Assembly: GCA_965249005.1 (NCBI GenBank)
Contig: CBDFLD010000021.1
Coordinates: 310,001 to 374,000, forward strand
DNA length: 64,000 nucleotides
Direction: 5' to 3'
Source of the DNA: CBDFLD01 sp965249005
Lineage (GTDB): Bacteria > Acidobacteriota > UBA6911
Part shown: piece by piece, positions 1-8,904 of the stretch
Position numbering within the stretch: the first letter of the stretch is position 1
Layout: every line of letters begins with the position of its first letter
The notes under the pieces: generated by a model
Told to the model about the DNA's origin: nothing
What the model saw: only the letters and a program-made list of their open reading frames with translations
Database searches by the model: none
Made by a program: the position numbers and the translations under genes

Positions 1-1
1 G

Positions 2-181
2 GAAGAGACCGAGGAACCGGAGATCGATCTCTCCAAGCTCCGGGCGCGTGAGGCCATCTCGAAGGTCGAAGCGGAGGACGATCCCATCCGGCTCAAGGCC
101 CACCTTTCGGGCGAGCAGCGCCGCACGGTGATCGCCGTGCTGGAAAAACGTTTGACGGAGGTGGACGCTGACAACCGTTGA
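2..181 (+). CDS. C-terminal end of an unknown protein (5' partial)
   Basis: The reading frame is open from the window edge to a TGA at 179-181. It encodes 59 residues rich in Glu, Asp, Arg and Lys, ending VDADNR. No family is recognised. It overlaps the next gene slightly and reads in the same direction as a run of tightly packed genes ending in a gp10-like virion gene, so it probably belongs to the same phage-like structural cluster. That assignment rests on position only. Confidence 0.5.
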   Translation, partial: EETEEPEIDLSKLRAREAISKVEAEDDPIRLKAHLSGEQRRTVIAVLEKRLTEVDADNR

Positions 182-614
182 TCTCCTATCCTCGCTGCGC
201 CTGGATCTCTCCGACGCGGACGGCGCGCTCTTTACCGACGAAGCACTCACGCGCTGCCTCGAGAAAGGCGTCTACCGTCTGGGTCGGGACCTGGACACGC
301 CCCTGTCCGTCGTCGACGGCGAGATCGATCCGGAACCGGAAGGCGACACCCGCGAAATGCTTCTGCTCTTGGGGCAAATCCATGCCTGCCAATTCATGCG
401 GGCCAAAACCGCGAATGCCTTCTCCTTCTCGAGCGGCGACAAGCGGGTCGACAAGACCAAGCAACCCGAGCACTGGGCCAAGTTCGAGGGAGACCTCAAG
501 ACCCTTTACAAGCAGCACCTGAGCAGAGTGCGGCCGGGCGCCTTAAGTCTGGAGGACACCATCGTCTCCCCGAACCTCAAGCCGGTCATCTACGAGCAGG
601 GAGGCGACCTGTGA
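168..614 (+). CDS. Hypothetical protein in phage-like cluster
   Basis: The frame is open from a stop at 153-155 to TGA at 612-614 and encodes about 148 residues (LTTVDLLSSLRLDLSDADG...). No ATG, GTG or TTG lies near the 5' end of the open frame. A CTG at 168, overlapping the preceding gene, is the best available start; the first ATG is only at 357, which would remove more than 60 residues of normal-looking protein. The codon pattern is high GC and matches its neighbours. Its stop overlaps the GTG of the next gene by 4 bases (GTGA), suggesting translational coupling. Its place just before a gp10-like gene suggests a head-tail connector role, but I recognise no domain. Confidence 0.55.
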   Translation: MTTVDLLSSLRLDLSDADGALFTDEALTRCLEKGVYRLGRDLDTPLSVVDGEIDPEPEGDTREMLLLLGQIHACQFMRAKTANAFSFSSGDKRVDKTKQPEHWAKFEGDLKTLYKQHLSRVRPGALSLEDTIVSPNLKPVIYEQGGDL

Positions 615-973
615 ATCTGTTGACCCAGGGCGAGAAAGCGCTGGCCGCCGGCGATGTCCGGGACTTGATCTTGGCTTCGGGTCAGGAGGCCGATCTGCTG
701 CGCAGTGAGCCCGGCGAGCGGCTCTATGGTTCCGACGATGCCAGCTACGCGAAGGTCGGATCGTTTGCGCTGGAGTTCGTCGAGATTCCGCCCGAAGATC
801 TCAGCCACAAAATCGACGCCGTGGCCTGCGTCCTGCCGGAGGTGGACGTCCGTCCCGAGGACCACGTGCAAGAGAGCGAGATCACGTTTCGCGTCCAGAC
901 TGTCGAGGTGCAACGGCTCTTCGGCGTCCTGACCCACAAGGTGCTGAAACTGGTGCGCCTCCATGGGAGTTAG
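611..973 (+). CDS. Hypothetical protein in phage-like cluster
   Basis: This encodes 120 residues starting at a GTG that overlaps the previous stop by 4 bases. The protein is acidic, of mixed alpha/beta composition, with no signal peptide or membrane segment. Its 3' end overlaps the next gene by 11 bases. Overlapping short genes of this kind directly upstream of a gp10-like protein are usual for head-tail joining genes of tailed phages and gene-transfer-agent-like clusters. I do not recognise the family; the role is inferred from position. Confidence 0.55.
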   Translation: MNLLTQGEKALAAGDVRDLILASGQEADLLRSEPGERLYGSDDASYAKVGSFALEFVEIPPEDLSHKIDAVACVLPEVDVRPEDHVQESEITFRVQTVEVQRLFGVLTHKVLKLVRLHGS

Positions 974-1448
974 ACGCACCGGCGACTGGGGCAAGGCACG
1001 GGCGAAGCTGGCCGCCGCTCCGGGTGCGCACCTGACCCTGGCGCTCAAGCAAGCGACCCTAAAGAACGCCCTGCTTCTGGTCCGCGAGATCAAGCGCGGC
1101 ATTCGCTCCCAGGCCCCCGGCGGCAAGCCGTTCGCCAAGCTCGCCGAGAGCACTATCCGGCGAAAAGGTTCGACGAAGGCCCTGATCGATACCGGCTTTT
1201 TGGTCAACGCCATCACCCAGAAAATTGTGGTCGAGGGCGCCTTCGTGGGTCTCGTGCGCGGCACGGTCAACAAGGAGGGCGAGGACCTGGTCAACATCGG
1301 GGCGGTGATGGAATACGGCGCCACGATCCAGCATCCCAACGGAGCCACCATCATCATCCCAGCGCGACCGTTTCTGCATCCGGTGATGGCCAAGCACCGC
1401 AAGCAGATCGTCGAGCATTACCGCGAGGCCATCCGTGCGGCGCTCTGA
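963..1448 (+). CDS. Phage virion morphogenesis / HK97 gp10-like protein
   Basis: This 161-residue protein resembles the HK97 gp10 / Mu gpG-type tail-completion family. A basic helical N-terminus (about 1-60) is followed by a region in which a tyrosine rod-like motif, VMEYGATI (about 117-124), precedes a conserved IPARPFLHPVM segment (about 133-143). Members of this family act at the neck or tail during virion assembly. The ATG start overlaps the preceding gene by 11 bases. The assignment comes from the MEYG...IPARPFL pattern and length; related minor tail families share this pattern, so the exact subfamily is uncertain. Confidence 0.7.
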   Translation: MGVRRTGDWGKARAKLAAAPGAHLTLALKQATLKNALLLVREIKRGIRSQAPGGKPFAKLAESTIRRKGSTKALIDTGFLVNAITQKIVVEGAFVGLVRGTVNKEGEDLVNIGAVMEYGATIQHPNGATIIIPARPFLHPVMAKHRKQIVEHYREAIRAAL

Positions 1449-1514
1449 ACCTAGTCCCGACACTTTCCGGCGCTCTCCGGTAAGTATCCAAAGAAGCACT
1501 GGAGGTGCGCGACT

Positions 1515-1946
1515 TTGCAAACGACTGTTCGGCCCGTTGTGGAAACCCTGATTCGCCTGGTGAAGGCCGAGATCGACCCAGACGCAGTACTGGTCGCGGC
1601 GGACGATGTGTTCGAGGTGCCCAAAGTCCCGAGCCTCATCCTGCAAGGTCCGACGCTGGTGGAGGACGGCGACCGCCGCACTCAGGCCCGGATGGTGGAA
1701 AAGGACGTTCCGAACCTCCGCTATCAGGCCTGCCGCCATCCGCGCCTCTATCACCTCGACTTCGACGTCATCGTCACCGCCGCCCACGAGGGCAAGCTGT
1801 TCGATCTCGAGGAGAAGGTCGCTCGTTTCTATCAGCTGCACCAGGATCTGTCGGTCGCCGATCGCGGATCGCTCCCTCTCACCGAACTGGTGCCGCTGGG
1901 AGGCCTACGGCGCGTGAACCTCAGGCGAGGCCAAGAATCTCATTGA
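1515..1946 (+). CDS. Hypothetical phage-like protein, C-terminus possibly replaced
   Basis: The start is a TTG at 1515 with GGAGG at 1501-1505, a suitable distance upstream. The 143-residue product is an alpha/beta protein without membrane segments. It follows the gp10-like gene in the same direction. Up to about residue 135 (LTELVPLGGLRRVNL) it reads like an intact phage protein; the last eight residues are basic and unrelated in style, and the gene stops just before the inverted repeat at 1951-1999 and the start of the restriction island. I infer that the natural C-terminus was lost when the island inserted. Confidence 0.5.
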   Translation: MQTTVRPVVETLIRLVKAEIDPDAVLVAADDVFEVPKVPSLILQGPTLVEDGDRRTQARMVEKDVPNLRYQACRHPRLYHLDFDVIVTAAHEGKLFDLEEKVARFYQLHQDLSVADRGSLPLTELVPLGGLRRVNLRRGQESH

Positions 1947-1950
1947 CATG

Positions 1951-1999
1951 CTGGCACAATATAACCTATTTTAAGCTTGTTTCTCCGAACATGTGCCAG
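1951..1999. repeat. 8-bp inverted repeat with 33-bp spacer
   Basis: CTGGCACA at 1951-1958 is mirrored by TGTGCCAG at 1992-1999, with an AT-rich spacer. It lies just after the last phage-like gene and about 60 bases before the excisionase-like gene. It could be an operator for that gene, a recombination site, or an island end. The arms are perfect but short, so function is not shown. Confidence 0.45.
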
Positions 2000-2055
2000 T
2001 CAAGCGTCGCCAACGGGGGCTCCCTCGTCGGAACGGCTCGGCTGGGTTCACGAGG

Positions 2056-2269
2056 ATGCCCAGAGCAATGATGGAAGATCGGTGGTTCTCCGTAGACGAG
2101 ATCGCAGCCTACCTCGGGATCAAGCGGGACACGGTCTATAAGTGGATCGCAGAAAAGCAGATGCCGGCACACCGGATGGGGGCGCCTCTGGAAATTTCGT
2201 AAGGAGGAAGTAGACGAATGGGTGAGATCAGGAGGAGCCGACGAGACCAGGGATCAAGGACATGAGTGA
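2056..2269 (+). pseudogene. Excisionase-like HTH DNA-binding protein, frameshifted
   Basis: The first frame encodes an excisionase/MerR-type helix-turn-helix (WFSVDEIAAYLGIKRDTVYKWI) that normally continues HRMGRLWKF. Here the run of G at 2178-2182 has five residues where four are needed, so the frame changes after HRMG and stops at TAA 2200-2202. Removing one G restores GRLWKFRKEEVDEWVRSGG and a stop at 2267-2269, which is the usual C-terminus of this family. Candidate starts are ATG 2056, 2068 or 2071. Such proteins bind att sites or act as small regulators. The single extra G may be a true mutation or a sequencing error. Confidence 0.7.
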
Positions 2270-2395
2270 TAGCAGAACCCCTTGCGGGCCCCATCGCGCG
2301 AACGAACGAGCGGACCGGGGTGCCCCGATTCTTGTCCGAAGTCAATTTCTCGCTGCGCACCGAGTGTGGGAATCTGAGGCGGAGGAAACACACAG

Positions 2396-3720
<1,325 letters not shown>

Positions 3721-3730
<10 letters not shown>

Positions 3731-5572
3731 GCGAGGTATGAGCTCGCTCGGAAAATCGTTTGCCTTTTCCGAATATCTCGTGGATTTCAGCTCCTTGTGC
3801 GTAACAGGGAAAGCAAAGAGAAACACAAGAGACAAACCTTCCATTGGTTGTCTGGATCACTTGATCTTGTTTGTCTCTGTTATGCCCTTCCTTTCGCCCG
3901 CCACTCTTGCTCCGCCGGGGGTACGGGCTCACCCGCCGGCGAGGCGCCTTCAAGTAAACCTGAGTTGCCTGATATAGTCGAACGTCGCCAAAAAGGTTTC
4001 GAGATGCTTGCTATAGGCCAATATCCTGTAAACGAGGCGACGACCGGTTCTTACAATCTGACAGGGTATTTGCACAAAGTTCACCAGGAAGCGTTTGAAC
4101 TCCATCCTCAAGATATCACGACGTACTGTCGGCGCCTGCGTCACCAGGCCATACCAGGCCTTCAGATTCCACGCCAGCGATGCGATGACCATGTAGGCCC
4201 AGTTCGATACCAGACTGTCCGAAGGCATCCTCAAGGCGTTCACTCCACTCTTGAGCTGACCGATGACGTTTTCCTGGTTGCAGCGATCGTTGGCAAAAAG
4301 GACCACTTCTCCCATCGTCATCTCCCGATCGTTGGTGATGTAGAAGAAGTACCGGACCTCATCAAACAGCCGGTGCTCCCCCTTTTCGATCGTGAGGTTC
4401 TTCCGAACCACAACCATGCGATAGGTTTTCTTACAGTGTCCGGGACGATAGTCAAACTCGGCGACCTGCTCGCTCTGCAGGCGGATGTTCTTGAATTCTC
4501 TCTCCTTGATTACTTGTTCTTTGACGTTTTCCGGACGGCGCCGTTCTTCGCTCTTGACCTCATAACGAGGAGGCCGCTCGAGCGGTTTCCATTGTCTCTC
4601 CGGCAGGGCATCGGCCATCCCGACCAGGTTCGGCTTGGCGTCATAACCAAAGACAAAACCAACCCGCTCGTCCCAGCGATCGAAGTTTCTCGTCAGCGAG
4701 AAATCCGTGTCGCCCCGAAGCCAGACCTTCGTAAACACCGACGACACCAGATCGATTGCCCGGTCCATCCACTCGGCCGCTCCGTCGGAAGAGGGACGGT
4801 TGCCCGGCCGATTCATCAGATAGAGGACCTCATTCGTATTGGCCAAGGTCACGATCAACGGTGCGTAACCCCAGATCCCGTTGTAGGCAATGTCCATTCC
4901 TTCCTTGCATTCCCCCAAGGTTCCGGCGACGGTCCCGTCCACGTCGATGATGGCCTCCTTCCGGAAGGAAGCATCCTGCAACTTCCACACCTTGGTTCGG
5001 GTTTCATTGATGGTTTCCTGAAGTCCGAAGATCCAATCCTCATCGAAACGACGGAGGAAATCTCCAGCCGTCGTGGGATCCGGAATCCTCTCGGCTCCCA
5101 GTCCGTTCATGTAGGTCTCATCCTGGCGCAACCGCTCGATATCTTCGAGACAGGTTCCACCCGACAAGACGTTGTATGCGATGTTCAGTACATGATCGGA
5201 TTCCCAGTAAGGAAAGTGGTACTTGAGCAAAACGATGTTTCTGTTGATATCTTTGTCCAATCCAAGCTTACACACGAGCTTGTGAATGGCTCCGATACCA
5301 CCAGATCCGATGGCGCGCGTTCTCTCGGCGATCTCGTAGTAGGTGTTGGAGTCCTTGAACATAGGATCGGACCGGTCCTCAAACTGATTTCTTTCCAACC
5401 GGCGTGTAAGATTTTGCTTGTCTCGGAGGAGGATTCTGTGGTTTCTTTTATTCACCTGGAATGTGCTCCTTTCGGGATGTCTTGTAAATATATCAAACGC
5501 ATTTTATCCCGTAACGGCGCACGTTCCAGGGCTTTTCTTCCTCCTCATGCAAAAAATCACGCTGGACTAAGG
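3721..5572 (-). mobile_element. IS1380-family insertion sequence inside hsdM
   Basis: The element is about 1852 bp, with one transposase gene on the minus strand. A 6-bp direct repeat CCTAGA flanks it (3715-3720 and 5573-5578) and is the likely target duplication; deleting the element plus one copy restores the hsdM frame. Weak terminal inverted repeats are visible: the left end begins CCCAAAATAAGCG and the right end, read inward, CCTTAGTCCAGCG, sharing CC, A and AGCG positions. The exact ends could be off by one base because IS1380 elements usually make 4-5 bp duplications. Confidence 0.85.
3950..5455 (-). CDS. IS1380-family transposase
   Basis: The product is a 501-residue DDE transposase. 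Putative catalytic residues fall in IIDVDGT (first Asp), LRGDTDFS (second Asp) and CNQENVIGQLKSG (Glu), the pattern of IS1380. The length is normal for the family and no frameshift is seen, so the enzyme may be active. It reads against hsdM. The C-terminal region (YMVIASLAWNLKAWYGL) matches the usual helical end of these proteins. Confidence 0.92.
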   Translation of the reverse strand: MNKRNHRILLRDKQNLTRRLERNQFEDRSDPMFKDSNTYYEIAERTRAIGSGGIGAIHKLVCKLGLDKDINRNIVLLKYHFPYWESDHVLNIAYNVLSGGTCLEDIERLRQDETYMNGLGAERIPDPTTAGDFLRRFDEDWIFGLQETINETRTKVWKLQDASFRKEAIIDVDGTVAGTLGECKEGMDIAYNGIWGYAPLIVTLANTNEVLYLMNRPGNRPSSDGAAEWMDRAIDLVSSVFTKVWLRGDTDFSLTRNFDRWDERVGFVFGYDAKPNLVGMADALPERQWKPLERPPRYEVKSEERRRPENVKEQVIKEREFKNIRLQSEQVAEFDYRPGHCKKTYRMVVVRKNLTIEKGEHRLFDEVRYFFYITNDREMTMGEVVLFANDRCNQENVIGQLKSGVNALRMPSDSLVSNWAYMVIASLAWNLKAWYGLVTQAPTVRRDILRMEFKRFLVNFVQIPCQIVRTGRRLVYRILAYSKHLETFLATFDYIRQLRFT

Positions 5573-5582
5573 CCTAGAGCGC

Positions 5583-6281
5583 ATGATTGAAACGGCGGGC
5601 GAGGCGGCAGCGCCGCTCCGCAGGTTTTCTGCGGCCCTCGCCGAAGCGACTGCGACCCATGCACGTGACGAACTCCCGGACGACCTGACTGAGATCGTCG
5701 AGGAACTTAAGACTGCGGAGGCGACTTTTGGGGATGACGCGGATCGGTTCAAAGCCATGGCCGAGGAGCTTTCCAATGCATGGCAACCACCGAGCCGCGA
5801 CAATGACTCCCTCAAGGACTTCGCCGAGCGGGCGGAGCCGCTGGCAGACGCAAGCCGGGATCTGATTCGGCAAGCGGACCATCTCTACAAACTGCTGTCA
5901 CGCCTCGCCGACGCGCCACAGAAAAACGGCCGCGGGCCCTCGCTCAAGCCGATGGATGAAGCGCGGAGAGTGGTGGTCGAGCATCTGAGATTGCCGCGTT
6001 ATTTCCGGCGCCAGGCTCGCTGGTTACAGGAGCACTTTTCGGACGCGGAGCTCCGTGATGTCGAGGGGCTGGTGAAGCTGGTTGACCTCAAGGAACTGGA
6101 GGAAAACGACTGGAGCCTAACACCGGGGCGCTACGTCGGCGTCGCTCCGGAGGAAGAAGACGAGGACTTCGATTTCGAAGAGACGATTCGGGAGATCCAC
6201 GTCGAACTTAAGGAGTTGAATGAAGAGGCCACTCTGCTCGCTGCGGAGATAGCGCGAAACTTTGAGGAATTGGGTGTATGA
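5583..6281 (+). pseudogene. hsdM: HsdM C-terminal part, separated from its N-terminus by IS1380
   Basis: Its 232 residues follow the IS element. The sequence is helical and acidic and ends with the typical HsdM tail (LTPGRYVGVAPEEEDED... then a coiled-coil ending NFEELGV). The ATG at 5583 is an internal methionine of the original gene (EHLERMIETAGE across the junction), not a native start, so expression would need chance initiation or read-through from the IS. Its stop overlaps hsdS by 4 bases (ATGA), preserving the original operon coupling. A split-protein HsdM is conceivable but unproven. Confidence 0.9.
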
Positions 6282-7471
6282 GCTGGACCGAGATCACACT
6301 CGGCGACGCGTTCAGTGTCAAACATGGGTTCGCCTTCAAGAGTGCGTACTTCGCGGACGACGGGTCTCATTTCGTTCTTACGCCGGGCAATTTTCACGAA
6401 ACGGGTGGCTTTCGCTTGAGACCAGGTAAAGACCGGGCCTATTCCGGAGACTTCCCTGAGGGTTACGTATTAGAGGAAGGCGACGTAATCGTTGCCATGA
6501 CGGAACAGGGACCAGGGCTTCTTTGCAGTTCCGCCATCGTCCCAGAAGGCAATCGGTATCTGCATAACCAACGCCTTGGGCTGATTGAAAACCTCGACGA
6601 GACGGTTCTCAACAAGCGGTTTCTTTATCATCTCTTCAACACCAGAGGCGTACGCGGCCAAATCAGCGGTAGTGCCTCCGGAACGAAAGTTCGCCACACC
6701 TCCCCGGAACGCATCTACAGGGTCCGTGTGAGGATTCCAGACCCAGAATGCCAAATACGGATCGCCGACGTCCTCTCCGCCTACGACGACCTGATCGAAA
6801 ACAACCGGCGGCGGATCGCGCTGCTGGAGCAGGCGGCGCGAGAGCTCTACCGCGAGTGGTTTGTGCGCTTGCGGTTCCCCGGCCATGAGCACAAGAAGAT
6901 CGTTGACGGCGTGCCGGAAGGCTGGACGACAAGAGCACTGAGCGAGATTGCGGATGTAACAATGGGGCAGAGCCCCAAGTCCAGCTACTACAACGATGTT
7001 GGTAACGGCCTTCCATTCCACCAGGGGGTCACGAATTTCGGCATCAGATTCCCATCACACAAGACGTATTGCACGGTGGAGAATCGTGTCGCTGAGCCGG
7101 GCGATATTCTGTTCAGCGTCCGGGCGCCTGTTGGAAGGATCAACATTACGAGCGATAAGATCGTGATTGGGAGGGGTCTCGCGGCGATCCGCTCCAACCG
7201 TGATCAACAGAACCTCCTCTTCTATGTCCTAAAGAGCCACTTCTTTCAGGAAGACATGCTTGGTACGGGCGCAATCTTCGCCGCAATTACGAAGAAGGAT
7301 CTTTATGGTGTTGATCTGCTTCAATCCCCGGACGAAGTCGCAGAAATGTTCCTGGATAGCGTCCGGCCTTTGGATGCGCAGATAGAACGACTTCACCAGA
7401 TGGTTGAGTGCCTCGCTCAAGCCCGCGATCTACTGCTCCCACGCCTGATGTCCGGGGAGGTGCAGGTGTGA
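6278..7471 (+). CDS. hsdS: Type I restriction-modification specificity subunit HsdS
   Basis: The 397-residue protein has two target-recognition domains (about 1-160 and 205-365), each followed by a conserved helical spacer (YDDLIENNRRRIALLEQAARELYREWF and the C-terminal LDAQIERLHQMVECLAQARDLLLPRLMSGE). HsdS selects the bipartite DNA site for both methylation and cleavage. The start overlaps the hsdM stop (ATGA) and its own stop overlaps the next gene (GTGA). The two recognition halves are not alike, as expected for an asymmetric bipartite site. The frame is intact, but it sits downstream of the disrupted hsdM. Confidence 0.92.
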   Translation: MSWTEITLGDAFSVKHGFAFKSAYFADDGSHFVLTPGNFHETGGFRLRPGKDRAYSGDFPEGYVLEEGDVIVAMTEQGPGLLCSSAIVPEGNRYLHNQRLGLIENLDETVLNKRFLYHLFNTRGVRGQISGSASGTKVRHTSPERIYRVRVRIPDPECQIRIADVLSAYDDLIENNRRRIALLEQAARELYREWFVRLRFPGHEHKKIVDGVPEGWTTRALSEIADVTMGQSPKSSYYNDVGNGLPFHQGVTNFGIRFPSHKTYCTVENRVAEPGDILFSVRAPVGRINITSDKIVIGRGLAAIRSNRDQQNLLFYVLKSHFFQEDMLGTGAIFAAITKKDLYGVDLLQSPDEVAEMFLDSVRPLDAQIERLHQMVECLAQARDLLLPRLMSGEVQV

Positions 7472-8904
7472 ACCAGGCGGCTCTCTCCGACCTCGTCGCC
7501 CTGGGCGAAGGCTTTACGACCGAGTTCAAGCGCTCCGGCACGTCCGGACTCGGACGCGAGTTATGCGCCTTTGCCAACGCCACCGGCGGAACGATCTTGC
7601 TGGGGGTGGCGGATGACGGAGAGGTATGCGGGGTTGCCAACCACAATCGACTGAAATCGGAAATCCAATCAATGGCCCGATCCGCCGATCCGCCAATCGC
7701 GGTGGAGATCGAAAGCGCGGGCCAGACGCTCTGCGTGACAGTACCCGCCCAGCAGAGTAAGCCTTACTCGTTCGGGGGCAAGTTCTTCATTCGGGAGGGT
7801 TCGAGCAGCCAGCAGATGTCGCGGGAGGAAATCCGCGAGTTCTTCTACAAGGAGGGGCTGATCCACTTCGACGAAACGGCGTGCGACAAGTTTTCGTTGG
7901 AGGGAGACCTTGATGAAGAGAACTGGTCCCTGTTTCAACGCCGCGCCAAAATTCCCGCTGAGATGGAGCCAGCGACCGCGTTGCGCAACCTGCACCTAAT
8001 CGGTGAGGACGGCCGGACGACACACGCCGGTGCCTGGTTGCTGGCCCGGGACATCCGCAAGTTCAACATCAGCGCCGATGTCGCGTGTGCTCTCTTCATG
8101 GGAACCGACAAGGTGCGCATTCTCGACAGACGCGACTTCCACAACGACGTTTACTCGATGATTGAGGGGGTGATGGCCTGGATTCTCTCCAAGATCAATA
8201 TCGAGTACATCATTAAACGAGTGAAGCGGGAGGAGCGGCCGGAACTGCCGGAGGAGGCTATTCGTGAGGCGGTCGTCAACGCCCTGGTCCATCGCGACTA
8301 CCGCTCGACGGCTAATACACAGATTTACCTGTTCACGGACCGGCTCGAAATCGTCAGCCCGGGCGGGCTGCCCGCCGGCATGACTGAGGCGGATCTCGGT
8401 CTCAAGAGTATTCCACGCAACCCGCTGTTGTTCGGCATCCTGCACCGGATGGAGGCAGTCGAGAGGATCGGTTCCGGCATTCGGCGCATCCGCGATCTGT
8501 GCCGCGAGCACGGAGTGGCTGAGCCGGTGATCGAGGTGTCGGAGTCGTGGGTGGGTACTACTTTCAAGCGGCCGGGCGACCTTACTCGGACACAGACAGT
8601 TACGAAGTCAGGGTCTAGGCCAGAGCCATCGCAAGTTGGGGACCCAGTCGGGACTAAGTGGGGACCAAGTCAAGACCAAGCCGAGATCATCCGTAACTGT
8701 ATGAACGAAAAAGCAATATCGGAATTGATGCAGGTGATCGGTAGAAGCAACCGCACCAAGTTCCGGGACCAGGTCATCAAGCCCTTGCTGGAGGCAGGAT
8801 GGCTGGAAATGACCGTCCCGGACAAGCCGACCAGCAGCAAACAGAAATATCGGCTGACGGACAAAGGCCGGGAGTTGCAGGATCGCTTGAGGCGGACGCC
8901 ATGA
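7468..8904 (+). CDS. Schlafen/AlbA_2-type ATP-binding protein within the hsd operon
   Basis: The GTG start at 7468 overlaps the hsdS stop by 4 bases, giving 478 residues. The N-terminus carries the AlbA_2/Schlafen-like signature (TTEFKRS near residue 14-20, then ELCAFANATGGTILLGVADDG). The middle has the GHKL-like ATP-binding region of the COG2865 family (IREAVVNALVHRDYRS near 260-278, then DRLEIVSPGGLPAGM), and the C-terminus (about 400-478) looks like a winged helix. The family is often annotated as a putative transcriptional regulator, and occurs in type I restriction loci. Here it is translationally coupled to hsdS and hsdR. Its biochemical role in the complex is unknown. Confidence 0.85.
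   Translation: MNQAALSDLVALGEGFTTEFKRSGTSGLGRELCAFANATGGTILLGVADDGEVCGVANHNRLKSEIQSMARSADPPIAVEIESAGQTLCVTVPAQQSKPYSFGGKFFIREGSSSQQMSREEIREFFYKEGLIHFDETACDKFSLEGDLDEENWSLFQRRAKIPAEMEPATALRNLHLIGEDGRTTHAGAWLLARDIRKFNISADVACALFMGTDKVRILDRRDFHNDVYSMIEGVMAWILSKINIEYIIKRVKREERPELPEEAIREAVVNALVHRDYRSTANTQIYLFTDRLEIVSPGGLPAGMTEADLGLKSIPRNPLLFGILHRMEAVERIGSGIRRIRDLCREHGVAEPVIEVSESWVGTTFKRPGDLTRTQTVTKSGSRPEPSQVGDPVGTKWGPSQDQAEIIRNCMNEKAISELMQVIGRSNRTKFRDQVIKPLLEAGWLEMTVPDKPTSSKQKYRLTDKGRELQDRLRRTP

Noticed and set aside
3797..5590. 597-residue open frame on the plus strand
   Set aside because: It is antisense to the IS1380 transposase over nearly its whole length; the minus-strand protein has clear DDE motifs and this one has none.
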